Shown here piece after piece: positions 1 through 9,702 of a DNA stretch of 32,668 nucleotides (position 1 is the stretch's first letter; each line of letters starts with the position of its first letter). The DNA comes from Pseudonocardia sp. (GTDB taxonomy: Bacteria > Actinomycetota > Actinomycetes > Mycobacteriales > Pseudonocardiaceae), in the NCBI GenBank assembly GCA_019244295.1, contig JAFASX010000143.1, positions 1-32,668 on the forward strand, written 5' to 3'. Below the pieces are notes generated by a model. That model worked only from the letters and a program-made list of their open reading frames with translations, did no database searches and had not been told where the DNA came from. Position numbers and translations under genes: made by a program.

Positions 1-13
1 CTTGACGCCGCGT

Positions 14-2377
14 TCACCGATCGGGGCGATCGAATCCGGCTCGCCGCAAAGCGTCAGCCATGGCTCCGCTGGGCGCCGGTCTGGCCCCGCCGCGACCGGA
101 GCGATCCCGACCGGAGCGATCCCGGTCAGAGCTGCTCCGGTCGGAACGCGCTCGCCCGCCGCCTGACCCGGCCCGCTCCAGCGCACCAGCGATATCGTCA
201 TCCAGCCGCAGCGTCAGCGAGATCCGTTTGCGGGCCTCGTCCACTGCCAGCACCTTGGCCCGCACGACGTCACCGGGCTTGACCACCTCGCGCGGGTCCG
301 AGACGAACTTCTCCGACATCGCCGAGACGTGCACCAGCCCGTCCTGATGCACGCCGATGTCAACGAAAGCCCCGAACGCCGCCACATTCGTGACCACGCC
401 CTCCAGCACCATGCCGGCCCGAAGGTCGGCAAGCTTCTCCACGCCCTCGGCGAAGCTAGCCGTCTTGAAAGCCGGACGCGGGTCTCGACCAGGTTTCTCC
501 AACTCGGCAATGATGTCAGTGACCGTCGGCAAGCCGAAGGTGTCGTCGACGAAGTCGGCTGGCTTCAAGGCACGCAATGCGCGGGTGTTACCGATCAGCT
601 CGGGCAACTCGGTGCCAACCGAACTCAGGATGCGCCGAACTACCGGATAGGCCTCCGGGTGCACGCTGGAGGAGTCCAACGGGTCGTCCCCGCCCGGAAT
701 CCGCAGGAAGCCGGCGCACTGCTCGAACGCCTTGGGCCCCAACCGGGGCACGTCAACAAGAGCGCGCCGGGTGCGGAACGGCCCGTGAGCGTCTCGGTGG
801 TGCACGATGCTGGCGGCCAGGCTCTCGGTAACTCCGGAAACTCGGTGCAGCAGCGGGACCGACGCGGTGTTCACGTCTACCCCAACCGCGTTGACGCAGT
901 CTTCCACCACCGCATCCAGCGAGCGGGACAACTTCAGCTCGGACACATCGTGCTGGTATTGCCCGACGCCGATCGATTTCGGGTCGATTTTGACCAGCTC
1001 GGCCAGCGGATCCTGGAGCCGACGCGCGATCGACACCGCCCCGCGCAGCGATACGTCCAAACCGGGTAGCTCGGCGGAGGCGTAAGCCGATGCGGAGTAC
1101 ACCGAAGCACCGGCCTCCGAAACCATGACCTTGGCTAGCTTCCGGTCCGCGAGCGCGGTCACCAGCTCGCCGGCCAGCTTGTCGGTCTCTCGGGACGCGG
1201 TGCCGTTGCCGATCGCGATCAGCTCGACGCCGTGGTCGGTGACCAACCGGGCCAGCACCGCCAGCGAGGCATCCCACTGCCGGCGTGGCTCGTGCGGGTA
1301 GATGGTGTCGGTGGCCACGACCTTGCCGGTGGCGTCGACCACCGCGACCTTTACCCCGGTGCGCAGGCCAGGGTCCAGCCCCATCGTCGCCCGCCCACCG
1401 GCCGGCGCCGCCAACAGCAGGTCACGCAGGTTGGCTGCGAACACCCCGACGGCGCTGTCCTCGGCGGCCTGCCACAGCCGGGCGCGCAGGTCAATACCCA
1501 GGTGCACCTGGATGCGGGTGCGCCAGGCCCACCGCACGGTGTCGAGGAGCCACCGGTCGGCGGGCCGGCCCTGGTCGGCGACATTAAAGCGGGCGGCGAT
1601 GGTCGCCTCGAAGCTGGACGGTCCGTCGTCAACTGGCGGCTCGGGCTCGAGGACCAGATCGAGGACCTCTTCCTTCTCGCCCCGAAACAGCGCCAGAATT
1701 CGGTGCGAGGGTAGCTTTTCGAACGGCTCGGAGAAGTCGAAGTAGTCAGCGAACTTGGCACCCGCCTCTTCCCTGCCCTCGCGCACCTTGGCGATCATGC
1801 GCCCTGAAGTCCACATCCGCTCACGCAGCTCGCCGATCAGGTCGGCGTCCTCGGAGAACCGCTCGATCAGAATCGCCCTGGCGCCGGCCAAGGCGGCGGC
1901 CGCGTCCACGACGGCCTGGTTCACAAAGCTGCCGGCCAGCACGATTGGATCCTGGGAGGGGTCAGCCAGCAGCGTGTCGGCCAGCGGTTCTAGGCCGTTC
2001 TCCCTGGCGATCTGCGCCTTAGTCCGCCGTTTGGGCTTGTACGGCAGGTAGATGTCCTCCAGGCGAGCCTTGGAATCGGCCGCCAGGATCCGCTCGCGCA
2101 GCTCGTCGTCCAGCTTGCCCTGCGCGGCGATGGACTCCAGCACCGCGACGCGGCGCTCCTCCAGCTCGCGAAGGTAGCGTAACCGCTCCTCGAGCGTGCG
2201 CAGTTGGACGTCATCCAAGGCGCCGGTGGCTTCTTTGCGGTACCGGGCAATGAACGGGACAGTCGCTCCGCCGTCCAAAAGCTCGACCGCCGCACCCACC
2301 TGGTCAAACCGCACGCCGAGTTCCTCAGCGATGCGTTGCTGAATCTGCCGCACTGTATCTGGACACACCTCGCTCAC
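14..2377 (-). CDS. tex: Tex family RNA-binding transcription accessory protein
   Basis: Cytoplasmic nucleic-acid-binding protein of the Tex/Spt6-like family, 787 aa, the usual length. Visible in order: an N-terminal Tex helical domain (about 10-190, with the conserved YLPYKPKRRTKAQIARENGL), a YqgF/RNase H-like domain (about 328-430, starting at MGLDPGLRTGVKVAVVD), helix-hairpin-helix repeats (about 500-560, VNTASVPLLHRVSGV and DVPRLGPKAFEQ), and a C-terminal S1 RNA-binding domain (about 653-725, VVTNVAAFGAFVDIGVHQDG). A low-complexity Arg/Ser/Asp/Gly tail (about 738-787) contains a DRSGR repeat encoded by a 15-base DNA repeat near 96-129. The start is GTG at 2377 with only a weak GGAT upstream; an internal GTG eight codons later has no better site. 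The gene is divergent from ppc across about 200 bases. Family role (transcription/RNA handling under stress) is known; nothing here shows a special role. Confidence 0.96.
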   Translation of the reverse strand: MSEVCPDTVRQIQQRIAEELGVRFDQVGAAVELLDGGATVPFIARYRKEATGALDDVQLRTLEERLRYLRELEERRVAVLESIAAQGKLDDELRERILAADSKARLEDIYLPYKPKRRTKAQIARENGLEPLADTLLADPSQDPIVLAGSFVNQAVVDAAAALAGARAILIERFSEDADLIGELRERMWTSGRMIAKVREGREEAGAKFADYFDFSEPFEKLPSHRILALFRGEKEEVLDLVLEPEPPVDDGPSSFEATIAARFNVADQGRPADRWLLDTVRWAWRTRIQVHLGIDLRARLWQAAEDSAVGVFAANLRDLLLAAPAGGRATMGLDPGLRTGVKVAVVDATGKVVATDTIYPHEPRRQWDASLAVLARLVTDHGVELIAIGNGTASRETDKLAGELVTALADRKLAKVMVSEAGASVYSASAYASAELPGLDVSLRGAVSIARRLQDPLAELVKIDPKSIGVGQYQHDVSELKLSRSLDAVVEDCVNAVGVDVNTASVPLLHRVSGVTESLAASIVHHRDAHGPFRTRRALVDVPRLGPKAFEQCAGFLRIPGGDDPLDSSSVHPEAYPVVRRILSSVGTELPELIGNTRALRALKPADFVDDTFGLPTVTDIIAELEKPGRDPRPAFKTASFAEGVEKLADLRAGMVLEGVVTNVAAFGAFVDIGVHQDGLVHVSAMSEKFVSDPREVVKPGDVVRAKVLAVDEARKRISLTLRLDDDIAGALERAGSGGGRARSDRSSSDRDRSGRDRSGRGGARPAPSGAMADALRRAGFDRPDR

Positions 2378-2580
2378 CTATCCAATGGTGGCCTTCGCCA
2401 CGCGGCCCGCTACCGCCGGGGCGGGCATCTCCTACCGCGAGGGGGATGCTATTGCCGCTCGCATCTAGACCGCCTGAACGGGATACTTCCCCTGGCAGGC
2501 AGGATTCACGAGCATACCGGTGTGACGTCCTCACCGCAGCGGACGCCGCAGTCGGAAACGACGACGGCAGGTGAGAAGTT

Positions 2581-5406
2581 ATGTCCGTGACCGGTGAGTA
2601 CCACCGCGACACGCTGGCCGCGCACGCTGGTGTGCTGTCCGAGCAGGCGCACAACACGATGCGGGCCGACATCCGACGGCTAGGCAACCTACTCGGGGAG
2701 ACCTTGACCCGCCACGGCGGGCCCGAGCTGCTGGCGCTGGTGGAACGGGTCCGGACGCTGTCCCGCGACACGGCCGCCGCGGGGCTCGGCGAGGCCGCTA
2801 CCGGGACGAGCGGCGCCACCACCGAACTCGAACGAGTGCTGGCCGCCGTCGACCCTGGTACCGCCGCCCAACTGGCCAGGGCGTTCGCCACGTTCTTCCT
2901 GCTCGCCAACGTCGCGGAGCAGCAGCACCGATCGCGGGAGATCCGCGCCGCGCGGCGGGATGACCTCCTGCGCGAGCTGGTGGCACGCTTGGTGTCCGAG
3001 GTCGGGGCCGAAGCGCTCACCGAGGTGTTGGCGCGCACTGAGCTTCGGCCGGTGTTCACCGCGCACCCGACCGAAGCCTCCCGACAGTCCGTGCTGAGGA
3101 TCCTTCGCCAGGTGGCCGACGTTCTGGGCCAGGGCGGTCCGACGCCGCGCACTCAGCGTCGGCTCGCCGAGCTGGTTGACCTGCTGTGGCAAACCGACGA
3201 GATCCGGCCCGGCAAGCCGACGGTCGCCGACGAAACCAGGGCGGTCGTGTACTACCTCGAGCGCTTGGGCGCGGACACCGTGCCGGACGTATTGGAAGAG
3301 CTGGACCTTGCGTTGGCGGCGTCCGGGTTACGGCTGCCCGAGCAGGCCCGCCCAGTCCAACTGGGATGTTGGGTGGGCGGCGATCGCGACGGCAACCCGA
3401 ATGTCTCACCCTCGGTCACCATGGACGCGCTGCGGCTCTACACCGACCGAGCGCTGCGGATCCAGACCGCGCTGCTTGAGGAACTGGTCCAGGAGCTCAG
3501 CGTGTCGACCCGTATCGTCGGGGTGTCCGAAGGGATGCGCCGCTCGCTGGCCTGGGACCGCCACCAACTACCAGAAGTGTATGGCCGCTACATTCGGCTC
3601 AACGCCGAGGAGCCCTACCGGCTCAAGTGCTCTTACATCTTAGCCCGGCTAGCCAACACGAGAGACCGGATCGCGCACGACCAGCCACATCGGCCAGGCA
3701 TCGACTACCTCGGCGACGAGCAGTTCATCGCCGATCTGGAGGTGATGGACGCCTCGCTGCGCGGGCACCTCGGCAAACGGATCGCGGAAGGGACGCTAGC
3801 CAGGGCGCTACGCGGGGCGCGAGCCATCGGGCTGCACCTGGCCACGCTGGACGTGCGCGAACACGCCGAACGACACCACGCGGCCCTCGCTACGCTCTAC
3901 CACGACGTCGGTGAGAACGGCTACGCCAAGCTGGACCCGGACCAGCGCGCCAAACGACTGTCCGCCGAGCTGCTCGGCCGCCGCCCGCTGACCAACCGGC
4001 ACGACCCACCAGCCGGCCAGGCCGGCGAGGTTCTCGCGGTGTTCGACACCCTGCGCGCTGCGCAGCGGACGTTCGGCGAGTCCGCCACGCACACCTACAT
4101 CGTCTCCATGGCCCAGGGCGCGGACGATGTGCTCGCGGTGGCCGTGCTGGCCAGGGAGGCCGGCCTGCTCGCGGTGGACCACTCCGATGGCGCCGACCAC
4201 ACCCGGTCCGGGCTGGATCTGGTCCCACTGTTCGAGACCGCGACCGAGTTGCGCCGGGCCGGCGAGCTGCTGGATGAGTTGCTGCGCGACCCCGGTTACC
4301 GGCGGCTGGTGCGGGCCAGAGGGAATCTGCAAGAGGTCATGCTTGGGTATTCCGATTCGAACAAGGACGCCGGGATCACCACCTCACAGTGGGAGATCCA
4401 CAAGGCGCAGCGCCTGCTGCGCGACGTGGCGGCCGCGCACCAGGTGCGGGTCCGGCTGTTTCATGGCCGGGGCGGCTCGGTCGGCCGAGGCGGCGGACCG
4501 GCCGTCGAGGCGGTGGCGGCCTCACCTTACGGGGCGGTGGACGGCCAGATGAAGCTCACCGAGCAGGGTGAGGTGATCTCCGACAAATACTCGCTGCCTG
4601 AACTCGCCGAATACAACCTGACGACCATGCTTGCGGCCACCCTGGAGAACACCCTGCTCCACCAGACCTCCCGAGTACCACCGGCCACGCTGGAACGATG
4701 GGACGAAGCGATGTCGGTGATCAGCGAGGCCGCCCAAACCGCCTACCGGGGGTTCGTGGGCCAACCCGGACTGCCGGAGTTCTTCACGTCGGCCACCCCG
4801 GTGGACGAGCTGGGCGCGCTCAACGTGGGGTCTCGACCTTCGAAACGGCCGAGTTCAGCGGCGGGCGGCGGTGGCCGTAAAGCCGCCAGCGACTTGAGCA
4901 GCCTGCGCGCGATCCCCTGGGTGTTCGGCTGGACCCAGACCCGAATGGTGGTACCGGGCTGGTACGGACTGGGTAGTGGGCTGGCCGCCGCGCGAGGGGC
5001 GAGCCTGGAGGCCACCCTGAAGGAGATGCGAGAGTGGGCGTTTTTCCGCAACCTGCTCGGCAACGTGGAAATGACCCTGGCCAAGACCGACCTGCGGATC
5101 GCCCGGACCTATGTCTCGGCGCTGGTGGATCCGTCGCTGCAACCGCTGTTCGAGCTGGTCACCAACGAACACGAACGCACCCGGTCAGAGGTGCTGCGGC
5201 TGACCGGGGAACGCAACCCGCTGGCCCGTTACCCAATGCTGCGGCGCACCCTGCAGGTGCGCGCGATGTACCTAGAGCCACTGCATCACCTGCAGGTATC
5301 GCTGCTGGCTCGGCGACGCGACGGCGAGGAACCCGATCCCGACCTGCGCCGGGCGTTGCTGCTGACTATCAATGGGATCGTCGCCGGCTTGCGAAACACT
5401 GGGTGA
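2581..5406 (+). CDS. ppc: Phosphoenolpyruvate carboxylase
   Basis: Carboxylates phosphoenolpyruvate with bicarbonate to oxaloacetate, replenishing the TCA cycle; cytosolic, normally a homotetramer. At 941 aa it is full length. Signature motifs are intact: VFTAHPTEASRQSVLR with catalytic His162, GCWVGGDRDGNPNVSP, GYSDSNKDAGITTSQWEIHKA with Lys595, FHGRGGSVGRGGGP with His628 and Arg630, SDKYSLPELAEYNLTT, and VGSRPSKR. The C terminus ends LRNTG, close to the family's conserved QNTG end that sits in the active site. ATG 2581 is preceded by AGGTGAG at a good distance, which fixes the start. Its stop is followed within a few bases by the phosphofructokinase start, so the two glycolytic/anaplerotic genes are probably cotranscribed. 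Confidence 0.97.
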   Translation: MSVTGEYHRDTLAAHAGVLSEQAHNTMRADIRRLGNLLGETLTRHGGPELLALVERVRTLSRDTAAAGLGEAATGTSGATTELERVLAAVDPGTAAQLARAFATFFLLANVAEQQHRSREIRAARRDDLLRELVARLVSEVGAEALTEVLARTELRPVFTAHPTEASRQSVLRILRQVADVLGQGGPTPRTQRRLAELVDLLWQTDEIRPGKPTVADETRAVVYYLERLGADTVPDVLEELDLALAASGLRLPEQARPVQLGCWVGGDRDGNPNVSPSVTMDALRLYTDRALRIQTALLEELVQELSVSTRIVGVSEGMRRSLAWDRHQLPEVYGRYIRLNAEEPYRLKCSYILARLANTRDRIAHDQPHRPGIDYLGDEQFIADLEVMDASLRGHLGKRIAEGTLARALRGARAIGLHLATLDVREHAERHHAALATLYHDVGENGYAKLDPDQRAKRLSAELLGRRPLTNRHDPPAGQAGEVLAVFDTLRAAQRTFGESATHTYIVSMAQGADDVLAVAVLAREAGLLAVDHSDGADHTRSGLDLVPLFETATELRRAGELLDELLRDPGYRRLVRARGNLQEVMLGYSDSNKDAGITTSQWEIHKAQRLLRDVAAAHQVRVRLFHGRGGSVGRGGGPAVEAVAASPYGAVDGQMKLTEQGEVISDKYSLPELAEYNLTTMLAATLENTLLHQTSRVPPATLERWDEAMSVISEAAQTAYRGFVGQPGLPEFFTSATPVDELGALNVGSRPSKRPSSAAGGGGRKAASDLSSLRAIPWVFGWTQTRMVVPGWYGLGSGLAAARGASLEATLKEMREWAFFRNLLGNVEMTLAKTDLRIARTYVSALVDPSLQPLFELVTNEHERTRSEVLRLTGERNPLARYPMLRRTLQVRAMYLEPLHHLQVSLLARRRDGEEPDPDLRRALLLTINGIVAGLRNTG

Positions 5407-5411
5407 CTATC

Positions 5412-6770
5412 GTGAATTCTGTAGGGCTGCCCACAGTAGCCTCCGTGGTATCCGCACCTGACCTGACGGTGCGGACGCTGGGCACGGCCCGGATCAACTC
5501 CCCGCTGTCCGGGATGCTGGACGCCTGGAAGACCACCGAACACTACGTCAGCGAACACGACCGGGTACTGCTGGACGACACGCTCTCCACGGCCGTCTCC
5601 CGAGGCCTCCCAGTCGCCGAGCTGCCAGGGCTGGAGCCGTGCGGGCCCCGTCGCAAGATCTTCTTCGACCCGTCCAAGACCCGGGCCGGCATCGTCACCT
5701 GCGGCGGCCTGTGCCCCGGGCTGAACGACGTGATCCGGGGCCTGGTGCGTAGCTTGACCCACCAGTACGGGGTACGCCGGGTGACCGGGTTTCGCAACGG
5801 CTACCAGGGCTTCGTGGCCTCCTACGCCCACGACATTGTGGAGCTGACCCCGAACCGGGTCGCCGACATCACGGTCGAGGGCGGCACGGTGCTGGGCACC
5901 TCGCGCGGTCACCAGGACCCCGAGGACATCGTCGACTGCCTGGAACGGCTCAACATCAACGTGCTGTTCGTCATCGGCGGGGACGGCACCATGCGCGGGG
6001 CGATGCGGATCGTCGCGGCCGCGGCCGCACGAGAGCTGCGGATCAGCGTGGTCGGCATCCCGAAGACCATCGACAACGACATCCCCTACATCGACCAGAG
6101 CTTCGGTTTCCAGACCGCGTTCGCCCAGGCCGCCGAGTCGATCCGCGCGGTGAACACCGAGGCCAAGTCGACGCCCCACGGGATTGGCCTGGTCAAGTTG
6201 ATGGGTCGGCACTCCGGGTTCATCGCCGCCTACGCGGCGCTGGCCAACCACGACGCCGACGTGGTGCTGATCCCCGAGGTACCGTTCGAGCTGGACGGCC
6301 CGGACGGGCTACTGGCGTATGTGCACCGGCGAATGCACGAACGCGGGCACACTGTGGTGGTAGTGGCCGAGGGCGCCGGCCAGGATCTGCTAGCGGACGG
6401 GCAAGCCGGGTCGACTGATCCCTCCGGCAATACTCGGCTGCGCGACATCGGCCCCTATCTGGGTACCCGGATCGACGAGTACCTGCGGGCCGCCGGCATG
6501 GTCCCCAGCATCCGCTACATCGATCCCAGTTACGCCATCCGCAGCGTGCCGGCCAACGCCTACGACAAGGCGTACTGCTTACGCTTGGCGTACAACGCGG
6601 TGCACGCCGCGATGGCCGGGCGCACCGCGATGGTGGTGGGCCGGCTGCGGCGGCGCTTCGTGCACATCCCCATGGCGCTGGTAGTCAGCCGACGCAACCA
6701 GGTCGACCCGCACGGCGATCTGTGGATGTCGGTGCTGGAAGCCACCGGCCAGCCGATGCGGATGGGGTAA
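5412..6770 (+). CDS. 6-phosphofructokinase, GGDG/PKTIDND (plant-like, group III) type
   Basis: Phosphorylates fructose 6-phosphate to the 1,6-bisphosphate. About 452 aa, with an N-terminal extension of roughly 90 residues before the Rossmann core (AGIVTCGGLCPGLNDVIRG). Key residues: GGDGT with Gly192, and PKTIDND with Lys218. In this family Gly in GGDG favours ATP over pyrophosphate, whereas Lys in PKTIDND is typical of PPi enzymes; the combination is known from plant-type ATP-PFKs and related bacterial enzymes, so ATP is the likely donor. GTG 5412 is chosen because GGGTGA lies five bases upstream; GTG 5403, which overlaps the ppc stop, is the alternative and would add three residues. Probably translated from the same message as ppc. 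Confidence 0.9.
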   Translation: MNSVGLPTVASVVSAPDLTVRTLGTARINSPLSGMLDAWKTTEHYVSEHDRVLLDDTLSTAVSRGLPVAELPGLEPCGPRRKIFFDPSKTRAGIVTCGGLCPGLNDVIRGLVRSLTHQYGVRRVTGFRNGYQGFVASYAHDIVELTPNRVADITVEGGTVLGTSRGHQDPEDIVDCLERLNINVLFVIGGDGTMRGAMRIVAAAAARELRISVVGIPKTIDNDIPYIDQSFGFQTAFAQAAESIRAVNTEAKSTPHGIGLVKLMGRHSGFIAAYAALANHDADVVLIPEVPFELDGPDGLLAYVHRRMHERGHTVVVVAEGAGQDLLADGQAGSTDPSGNTRLRDIGPYLGTRIDEYLRAAGMVPSIRYIDPSYAIRSVPANAYDKAYCLRLAYNAVHAAMAGRTAMVVGRLRRRFVHIPMALVVSRRNQVDPHGDLWMSVLEATGQPMRMG

Positions 6771-7357
6771 GCCTCTCGGACCTGAGCTATCCGTTGAGCG
6801 GGTGTAGCGCATGCTGGTCACGGGTTCTAGACGCTGACCGCGATGAGCGTGCGGTCCGATCGAAACCGGTCGTTCACACGAGACGGGTTGCGGTTGTAGG
6901 CAAGCAACAACAGTCGATCACCTAACCGGAGCCGGTGTCGATCACCGACACCGAATCCGAGCCACGAGTAAGGATCAGACGGTGCGGCCGTGGGACACGG
7001 CCACCGGCCAACCCCAGTCTTGGCGAGGGCATTGTCAGCACAAGCTTGTTCGAGCGCGTCGATCAGACGGCCGGATTCTGCCGCGATAAGCAATAAGGGA
7101 ATCGCAATCAATCCCAAACACGACTTTCGCGAAGAGTCCGTTATTCGTGGGTTCTCGACTGCTCCGCCGGATGAAGCTGGGCGACGCGGGCATCTTCTCT
7201 ATGCGCAGATGGAGTTACAAGCCTTATCGCACCTGCATACCTCAGTCTCAGCCGAGGTTTACGGTCATGATCACCTGCCTGAGCACGCCCTGCGCTCTAG
7301 GCTGCCGGTATACCTGTGACCGAACGGTAGGCGCGGCGACGAGGAGGTAGAGCGGAC
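6771..7357. other. 587-base intergenic stretch, no convincing gene
   Basis: Lies between the phosphofructokinase and the first acyl-CoA dehydrogenase. The longest candidate is a 96-codon minus-strand frame (7117-6827, TTG start) with a hydrophobic N terminus (LIAIPLLLIAAESG). It has no recognisable domain, no good ribosome binding site and no strong third-position G+C bias, so I do not call it a gene. The stretch from about 7085 to 7150 is poorer in G+C than the surroundings. The right end should carry the promoter of the acyl-CoA dehydrogenase operon; GAGGAGG at about 7340 is its ribosome binding site. Confidence 0.5.
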
Positions 7358-8479
7358 GTGACGTTCACCCCCGGCCCGGAGGCCGAAGAGCTGCGCGCGG
7401 TGGTGCGCGGGTTCCTGGAAAAACGCAGCGGCGAGGCCGAGGTCCGCCGGTGGATGGACACCGACGCCGGCCACGACCCAGCGGTCTGGGGACAGGCCGC
7501 GACCGAGCTGGGGCTGCAGGGGCTGGCCATCGACGAACGCTGGGGTGGTTCTGGCGCTTCGGCGGTCGAGCTGGGCGTGGTGTTCGAGGAGATGGGCCGG
7601 GTACTCTACGGCGGGCCGTTCTTCGGCACTGTCGCACTGGCCGCAACCACGCTTTCCGAGCTCGGCGACACCGCCGCTCAGGACCGCTATCTGCCCGGGA
7701 TCGCTGCCGGTGACACCCTGGCCGCGCTGGCCTGGGCCGGTCCGGACCCGATGACCAGCACGCTGCGCGCGCAACCGGACGGCGCCACCGGCGGCTGGCG
7801 AGTATCTGGGCGGGCCGAGCTCGTCGTCGACGGCGGGGTCGCGGGGCTGCTGCTCGCCGTGGCCGACACCCCAGACGGACTAGGCGTGTTCGCTGTCGAG
7901 ACCACCGACGGGCTCACCCGCACCACGCTGACCCCGCTCGACCTCACCCGCAAGTTGGCCGCGCTGGACTTCGCGGACGCGCCCGCCACCAGCATCGGCA
8001 CCCCGGGAGCGATCACTGACCGGCTGCGCCGCGCGCTGGACATCGCGGTGTTGATGCTGGCCTGCGAGCAGGTCGGTGGCGCGGCCCGCGTCCTGGACAT
8101 GGCGGTGGAGTATGCCAACACCAGGGTGCAGTTCGGCCGCAAGATCGGTTCGTTCCAGGCGATCAAGCATCGCTGCGCGGACATGCTGGTCGAGGTCGAG
8201 TCGGCGCGCTCATGCGCCTACTACGGCGTCTGGATGGCCGCGCACCAGCCCGAGGAGCTGCCGATAGCCGCGAGTTTGGCCGGTTCGGTCTGCTCGGAGG
8301 CCTACACCCGGTGCGCGCTGGAGAATATCCAGCTACACGGCGGCATCGGATTCACCTGGGAACACCCGGCCCACCTCTACGCCAAACGAGCCCGTAGCTC
8401 ACAGCTGTTCCTAGGCTCACCAGTGCGCCACCGTACCCGGCTGGCCGAGCTGCTCGACATCCCGGAGGTGGTGGGCTGA
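7358..8479 (+). CDS. Acyl-CoA dehydrogenase, first subunit of a coupled pair
   Basis: FAD-dependent acyl-CoA dehydrogenase, 373 aa, that should introduce a trans-2 double bond into an acyl-CoA. The C-terminal helical domain is clear: EYANTRVQFGRKIGSFQAIK, in which the Arg/Phe/Gly segment contacts FAD, and QLHGGIGFTWEHPAHLYAKR. GTG 7358 has GAGGAGG about ten bases upstream. Its TGA overlaps the ATG of the next acyl-CoA dehydrogenase (8479), so the two are translationally coupled. Adjacent pairs like this are known in actinobacteria as obligate heterotetramers acting on bulky side chains such as those of steroids (FadE28-FadE29 type). Heteromer formation here is inference from gene order; the substrate is unknown. 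Confidence 0.92.
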   Translation: MTFTPGPEAEELRAVVRGFLEKRSGEAEVRRWMDTDAGHDPAVWGQAATELGLQGLAIDERWGGSGASAVELGVVFEEMGRVLYGGPFFGTVALAATTLSELGDTAAQDRYLPGIAAGDTLAALAWAGPDPMTSTLRAQPDGATGGWRVSGRAELVVDGGVAGLLLAVADTPDGLGVFAVETTDGLTRTTLTPLDLTRKLAALDFADAPATSIGTPGAITDRLRRALDIAVLMLACEQVGGAARVLDMAVEYANTRVQFGRKIGSFQAIKHRCADMLVEVESARSCAYYGVWMAAHQPEELPIAASLAGSVCSEAYTRCALENIQLHGGIGFTWEHPAHLYAKRARSSQLFLGSPVRHRTRLAELLDIPEVVG

Positions 8480-9702
8480 TGAACGATCCGGGACAGATCG
8501 ACCAGGCACGGACCGACCAGGCGACGGTCCAGAAACTGGTCGAGGAGTTCCTCGCCGAGCATCCGCCGCCCACCACCGACGACCGTACGCTGCGAGCCGC
8601 TCGCTTCGATGCCGGGCTGGCCTTTGTGCATTTCGACCCAGGATGCGGCGGGCTCGGGCTAGACCGTTCGCTGCAGCCGTTGGTGGAACGGCTGTTCTTG
8701 GACGCCGGTTGCGCGGACTGGAGCGCGCGCAACGTGATCGGCCTGGGGATGGGGGCGGCGACCATCCACACCCACGGCACCGATGAACAGCGCGCCAAGT
8801 ACCTCAAGCCGCTGTTTACCGGCGAAGAGATCTGGTGCCAGCTGTTCTCCGAACCGGGCGCCGGGTCTGACCTGGCCGCGCTGGCCACCCGAGCTGTGCC
8901 CGAGGGCGACGGTTACATCATCAACGGACAGAAGATCTGGACCTCGCTGGGTCACGTCGCCCGGCGCGGCCTACTGGTCGCCCGCACCGACCCCGACCGG
9001 CCCAAACACCGGGGGTTGAGCTACTTCCTGCTGGACATGACCAGCCCGGGGGTCGAGGTACGACCACTCCGCCAGATCACCGGGCAGGCCGAGTTCAACG
9101 AGGTATATCTGACAGATGTCTTCGTGCCGGCAACCGACCGCCTCGGCGCGATCGGGGACGGTTGGCGGATCTCCATGACCACCCTGATGAACGAACGGGT
9201 CGCGATCGGTGGGCGCGGCAACCGGCGCGGCGACGGCGCGATCGGGCATGCGGTGGCCAGCTACCGGGACGCGGTCCACGCTGGCCGCGCGCATCCCGCC
9301 GACCGGGACCGGTTAATGCGGCTGTGGACCACGGTCGAAGCGGCCCGGCTGACCAATATCCGCGCGGCCGCCCAGGTCGGCCGACCCACACCGGGTCCGG
9401 AAGGTTCGATCGCCAAGCTGCAATACGCCGAGCTGAACAAGGCCGTCTACGAGTTGTGTGTGGATCTGCTCGGCGACGCGGGCATGCTGATCGACAACTA
9501 CACGTTCTCCCAACCCGACCTGTCTTCGGCGGCGAGCGACGCACCGGACGTGCGCAGGGCGTTCCTACGTTCGCTTGCCAACTCCATCGCGGGGGGCACC
9601 TCGGAGATCATGCGCAATATCCTCGGCGAGCGCGTGTTGGGGCTTCCCGGTGAGCCGCGAAACGACCGGGACCGGCCGTGGAAAGACGTCCCCCGTTCAT
9701 GA
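8479..9702 (+). CDS. Acyl-CoA dehydrogenase, second subunit of the pair
   Basis: FAD-dependent acyl-CoA dehydrogenase of 407 aa. Diagnostic segments are WCQLFSEPGAGSDLAALATR (FAD/substrate-binding beta domain), INGQKIWTSLGHVARRGLLV, and the C-terminal SIAGGTSEIMRNILGERVLG. ATG 8479 overlaps the stop of the preceding gene, and its own TGA overlaps the ATG of the flavin reductase gene (ATGA at 9699-9702), giving a three-gene coupled operon. Probably pairs with the first subunit. The acyl substrate cannot be read from sequence. Confidence 0.93.
   Translation: MNDPGQIDQARTDQATVQKLVEEFLAEHPPPTTDDRTLRAARFDAGLAFVHFDPGCGGLGLDRSLQPLVERLFLDAGCADWSARNVIGLGMGAATIHTHGTDEQRAKYLKPLFTGEEIWCQLFSEPGAGSDLAALATRAVPEGDGYIINGQKIWTSLGHVARRGLLVARTDPDRPKHRGLSYFLLDMTSPGVEVRPLRQITGQAEFNEVYLTDVFVPATDRLGAIGDGWRISMTTLMNERVAIGGRGNRRGDGAIGHAVASYRDAVHAGRAHPADRDRLMRLWTTVEAARLTNIRAAAQVGRPTPGPEGSIAKLQYAELNKAVYELCVDLLGDAGMLIDNYTFSQPDLSSAASDAPDVRRAFLRSLANSIAGGTSEIMRNILGERVLGLPGEPRNDRDRPWKDVPRS

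Noticed and set aside
96..129. Short tandem repeat in the 3' end of tex as a possible CRISPR-like or regulatory repeat
   Set aside because: It is a two-unit coding repeat for DRSGR in the low-complexity Tex tail.
329..1069. Long plus-strand frames opposite tex, and similar long antisense frames opposite pfk, ureC and others
   Set aside because: Typical antisense open frames of high-G+C genes; the tex-strand proteins have clear domains and these do not.
6827..7117. A 96-codon minus-strand frame with a hydrophobic start after the phosphofructokinase gene
   Set aside because: No family resemblance, weak start (TTG without ribosome binding site) and little codon bias; could be chance.
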